Source: Brumimicrobium sp040882265 (GTDB lineage Bacteria; Bacteroidota; Bacteroidia; Flavobacteriales_D; Crocinitomicaceae). Taken from it: a DNA stretch of 64,000 bases. Position 1 is the stretch's first letter; each line of letters opens with the position of its first letter. The notes beneath the pieces were generated by a model, which had not been told where the DNA came from, did not search any database, and saw only the letters and a program-made list of their open reading frames with translations. Below are positions 63,124-64,000 of the stretch, piece after piece. The stretch is taken from NCBI GenBank assembly GCA_040882265.1, contig JBBEBO010000155.1, forward strand, positions 1 to 64,000, given 5' to 3'. The translations under genes were made by a program, and so were the position numbers.

Positions 63124-63484
63124 ACGTTGAGACATATTGAGGGAAATACTTATCGATAACTACATTATTTTATGTAGTTATCGATTTTTTTTTCAACAAT
63201 GTACAACTGTTTTGTTTTTTTCTTCGTCTAAAGAAGTAAGTGATTGAGATATGCTTTTAAATACTGCTACAATTTTTAAAACTAATTTTTAAAGCTAATA
63301 TCTCATTATAAGCAAATTGTATTCAATGTTGGATGAATTATATTTTTCTTTGAAAACTAGAACATTTTCTAAGGAAGATTTTGTTAAATTAGGTGTTTGT
63401 ATTTGTCATTTCAAATATATTAAAACCACAAAAGAAACTTTGTAACTTTAAGTATAGTTGCTACGTAATAATAAACCACTTGTT
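63124..63484. other. Intergenic region
   Basis: About 360 bases. The left part holds the strong terminator of the surface protein gene. The rest is AT-rich; no gene seen. Confidence 0.6.
63152..63193 (+). terminator. Rho-independent terminator of the SprB-like gene
   Basis: Perfect 14-bp stem, 63152-63165 with 63172-63185, loop of six bases, then nine Ts (63185-63193). It is 29 bases after the stop codon. Confidence 0.9.
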
Positions 63485-64000
63485 ATGAAAAAAATGTTTA
63501 CTAACACAAATTATATTATGAACTGCAAAGAATTACTCTTCTGTCTATTTTCATTAGGATTAACTTTCAATGGTATTTCACAAAGTACTTGTTTTTCATC
63601 ATCAAATGATAATGTATTTGAAGGCCCTGGAAACAGTAGGTGCATCACGAAAGGAGATTTTGATAATGACGGAGATATAGATGTGGTAATGGGTAACTAT
63701 ACTGGAGCACCTGATGGAACTATTCAAAGACTCTATTTTGTTGAAAATGATGGAAACGCTAGTTTTAGTGCTCCTGTCTCTATCTCAAGTGGTTCTCAGC
63801 CACTTGACGTTCAGTCTGCAGACCTTGATAATGATGGTAATTTGGACCTAGTTGTAGTCAATTTTAATTTCCAAAGAATGGCAGTTATGCTTGGAAATGG
63901 TGATGGAACATTTCAAGCACCTGTTGGATACGCTTCTGATTCCGGTCCAAATAAAATTACACTTGAAGATTTTGATGGAGATGGGTTTACAGATGTTGCG
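63485..64000 (+). CDS. FG-GAP/VCBS-repeat secreted protein, 5' part
   Basis: Starts ATG 63485 and stays open to the window end (172 codons). Signal peptide about residues 1-36 (hydrophobic LLFCLFSLGLTFNGISQ). The mature part has calcium-binding-type repeats of the FG-GAP/VCBS kind: GDFDNDGDIDVVMGNY, ADLDNDGNLDLVVVNF, EDFDGDGFTDVA. Probably a secreted, surface-attached beta-propeller and T9SS cargo; the C-terminus is out of view. No ORF downstream can be judged. Confidence 0.8.
   Translation, partial: MKKMFTNTNYIMNCKELLFCLFSLGLTFNGISQSTCFSSSNDNVFEGPGNSRCITKGDFDNDGDIDVVMGNYTGAPDGTIQRLYFVENDGNASFSAPVSISSGSQPLDVQSADLDNDGNLDLVVVNFNFQRMAVMLGNGDGTFQAPVGYASDSGPNKITLEDFDGDGFTDVA

Overview
This AT-rich window comes from a member of the Bacteroidota, most likely a flavobacterium-like organism (Flavobacteriales). 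The signs are promoters of the TTTG-N19-TAnnTTTG type, a type IX secretion cargo protein with a CHU_C-type C-terminus, SprB-like repeats, many lipoproteins and outer-membrane barrels, and a flexirubin-type pigment locus. No rRNA, tRNA, CRISPR array or intact transposon was seen.

Layout. 1-1530: rpsF-rpsR-rplI ribosomal operon on the minus strand with a clear terminator. 1798-6144: a monooxygenase-like small protein, a beta-lactamase-fold hydrolase, yidD, a lipoprotein and an Nramp-like transporter. 6172-41106: a very large aryl-polyene/dialkylresorcinol (flexirubin-type) cluster in three arms. 41711-56199: recQ, arsM, a lipoprotein-ECF sigma-anti-sigma/barrel operon, a repeat-rich spacer, an M20 amidohydrolase, a PiT phosphate transporter, small DUF proteins and a large outer-membrane protein. 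56719-64000: a 2134-residue surface protein with about 17 SprB-like repeats and the start of an FG-GAP/VCBS-repeat protein cut by the window end.

How the pigment cluster should work (family knowledge plus inference). A phosphopantetheinyl transferase activates two acyl carrier proteins. Tyrosine ammonia-lyase makes 4-coumarate, and a PaaK-like adenylating enzyme would load it. Several ketosynthases (with a chain-length-factor-like partner), a FabG-type ketoreductase and FabZ/ApeI-type dehydratases would extend it to an aryl polyene. DarA and DarB would make the dialkylresorcinol half. A flavin-dependent halogenase-like enzyme, two CrtI/RetSat-like oxidoreductases and a methyltransferase are tailoring candidates. 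BtrH-like and C45-type acyltransferases, LpxL-like and PlsC-like acyltransferases, an ABC-2 exporter, an MMPL transporter fusion, LolA-like and lipoprotein components would join, move and place the product in the outer membrane.

Most unusual points: two consensus promoters packed head to head between tal and the halogenase operon; an MMPL-acyltransferase protein with an extra, apparently degenerate methyltransferase-like tail; an ECF sigma factor paired with a protein running from a cytoplasmic anti-sigma-like part through one membrane helix to an outer-membrane-barrel-like end; and a near-identical ~244-bp element present twice between two convergent genes, each copy carrying a 34-codon reading frame and two hairpins.
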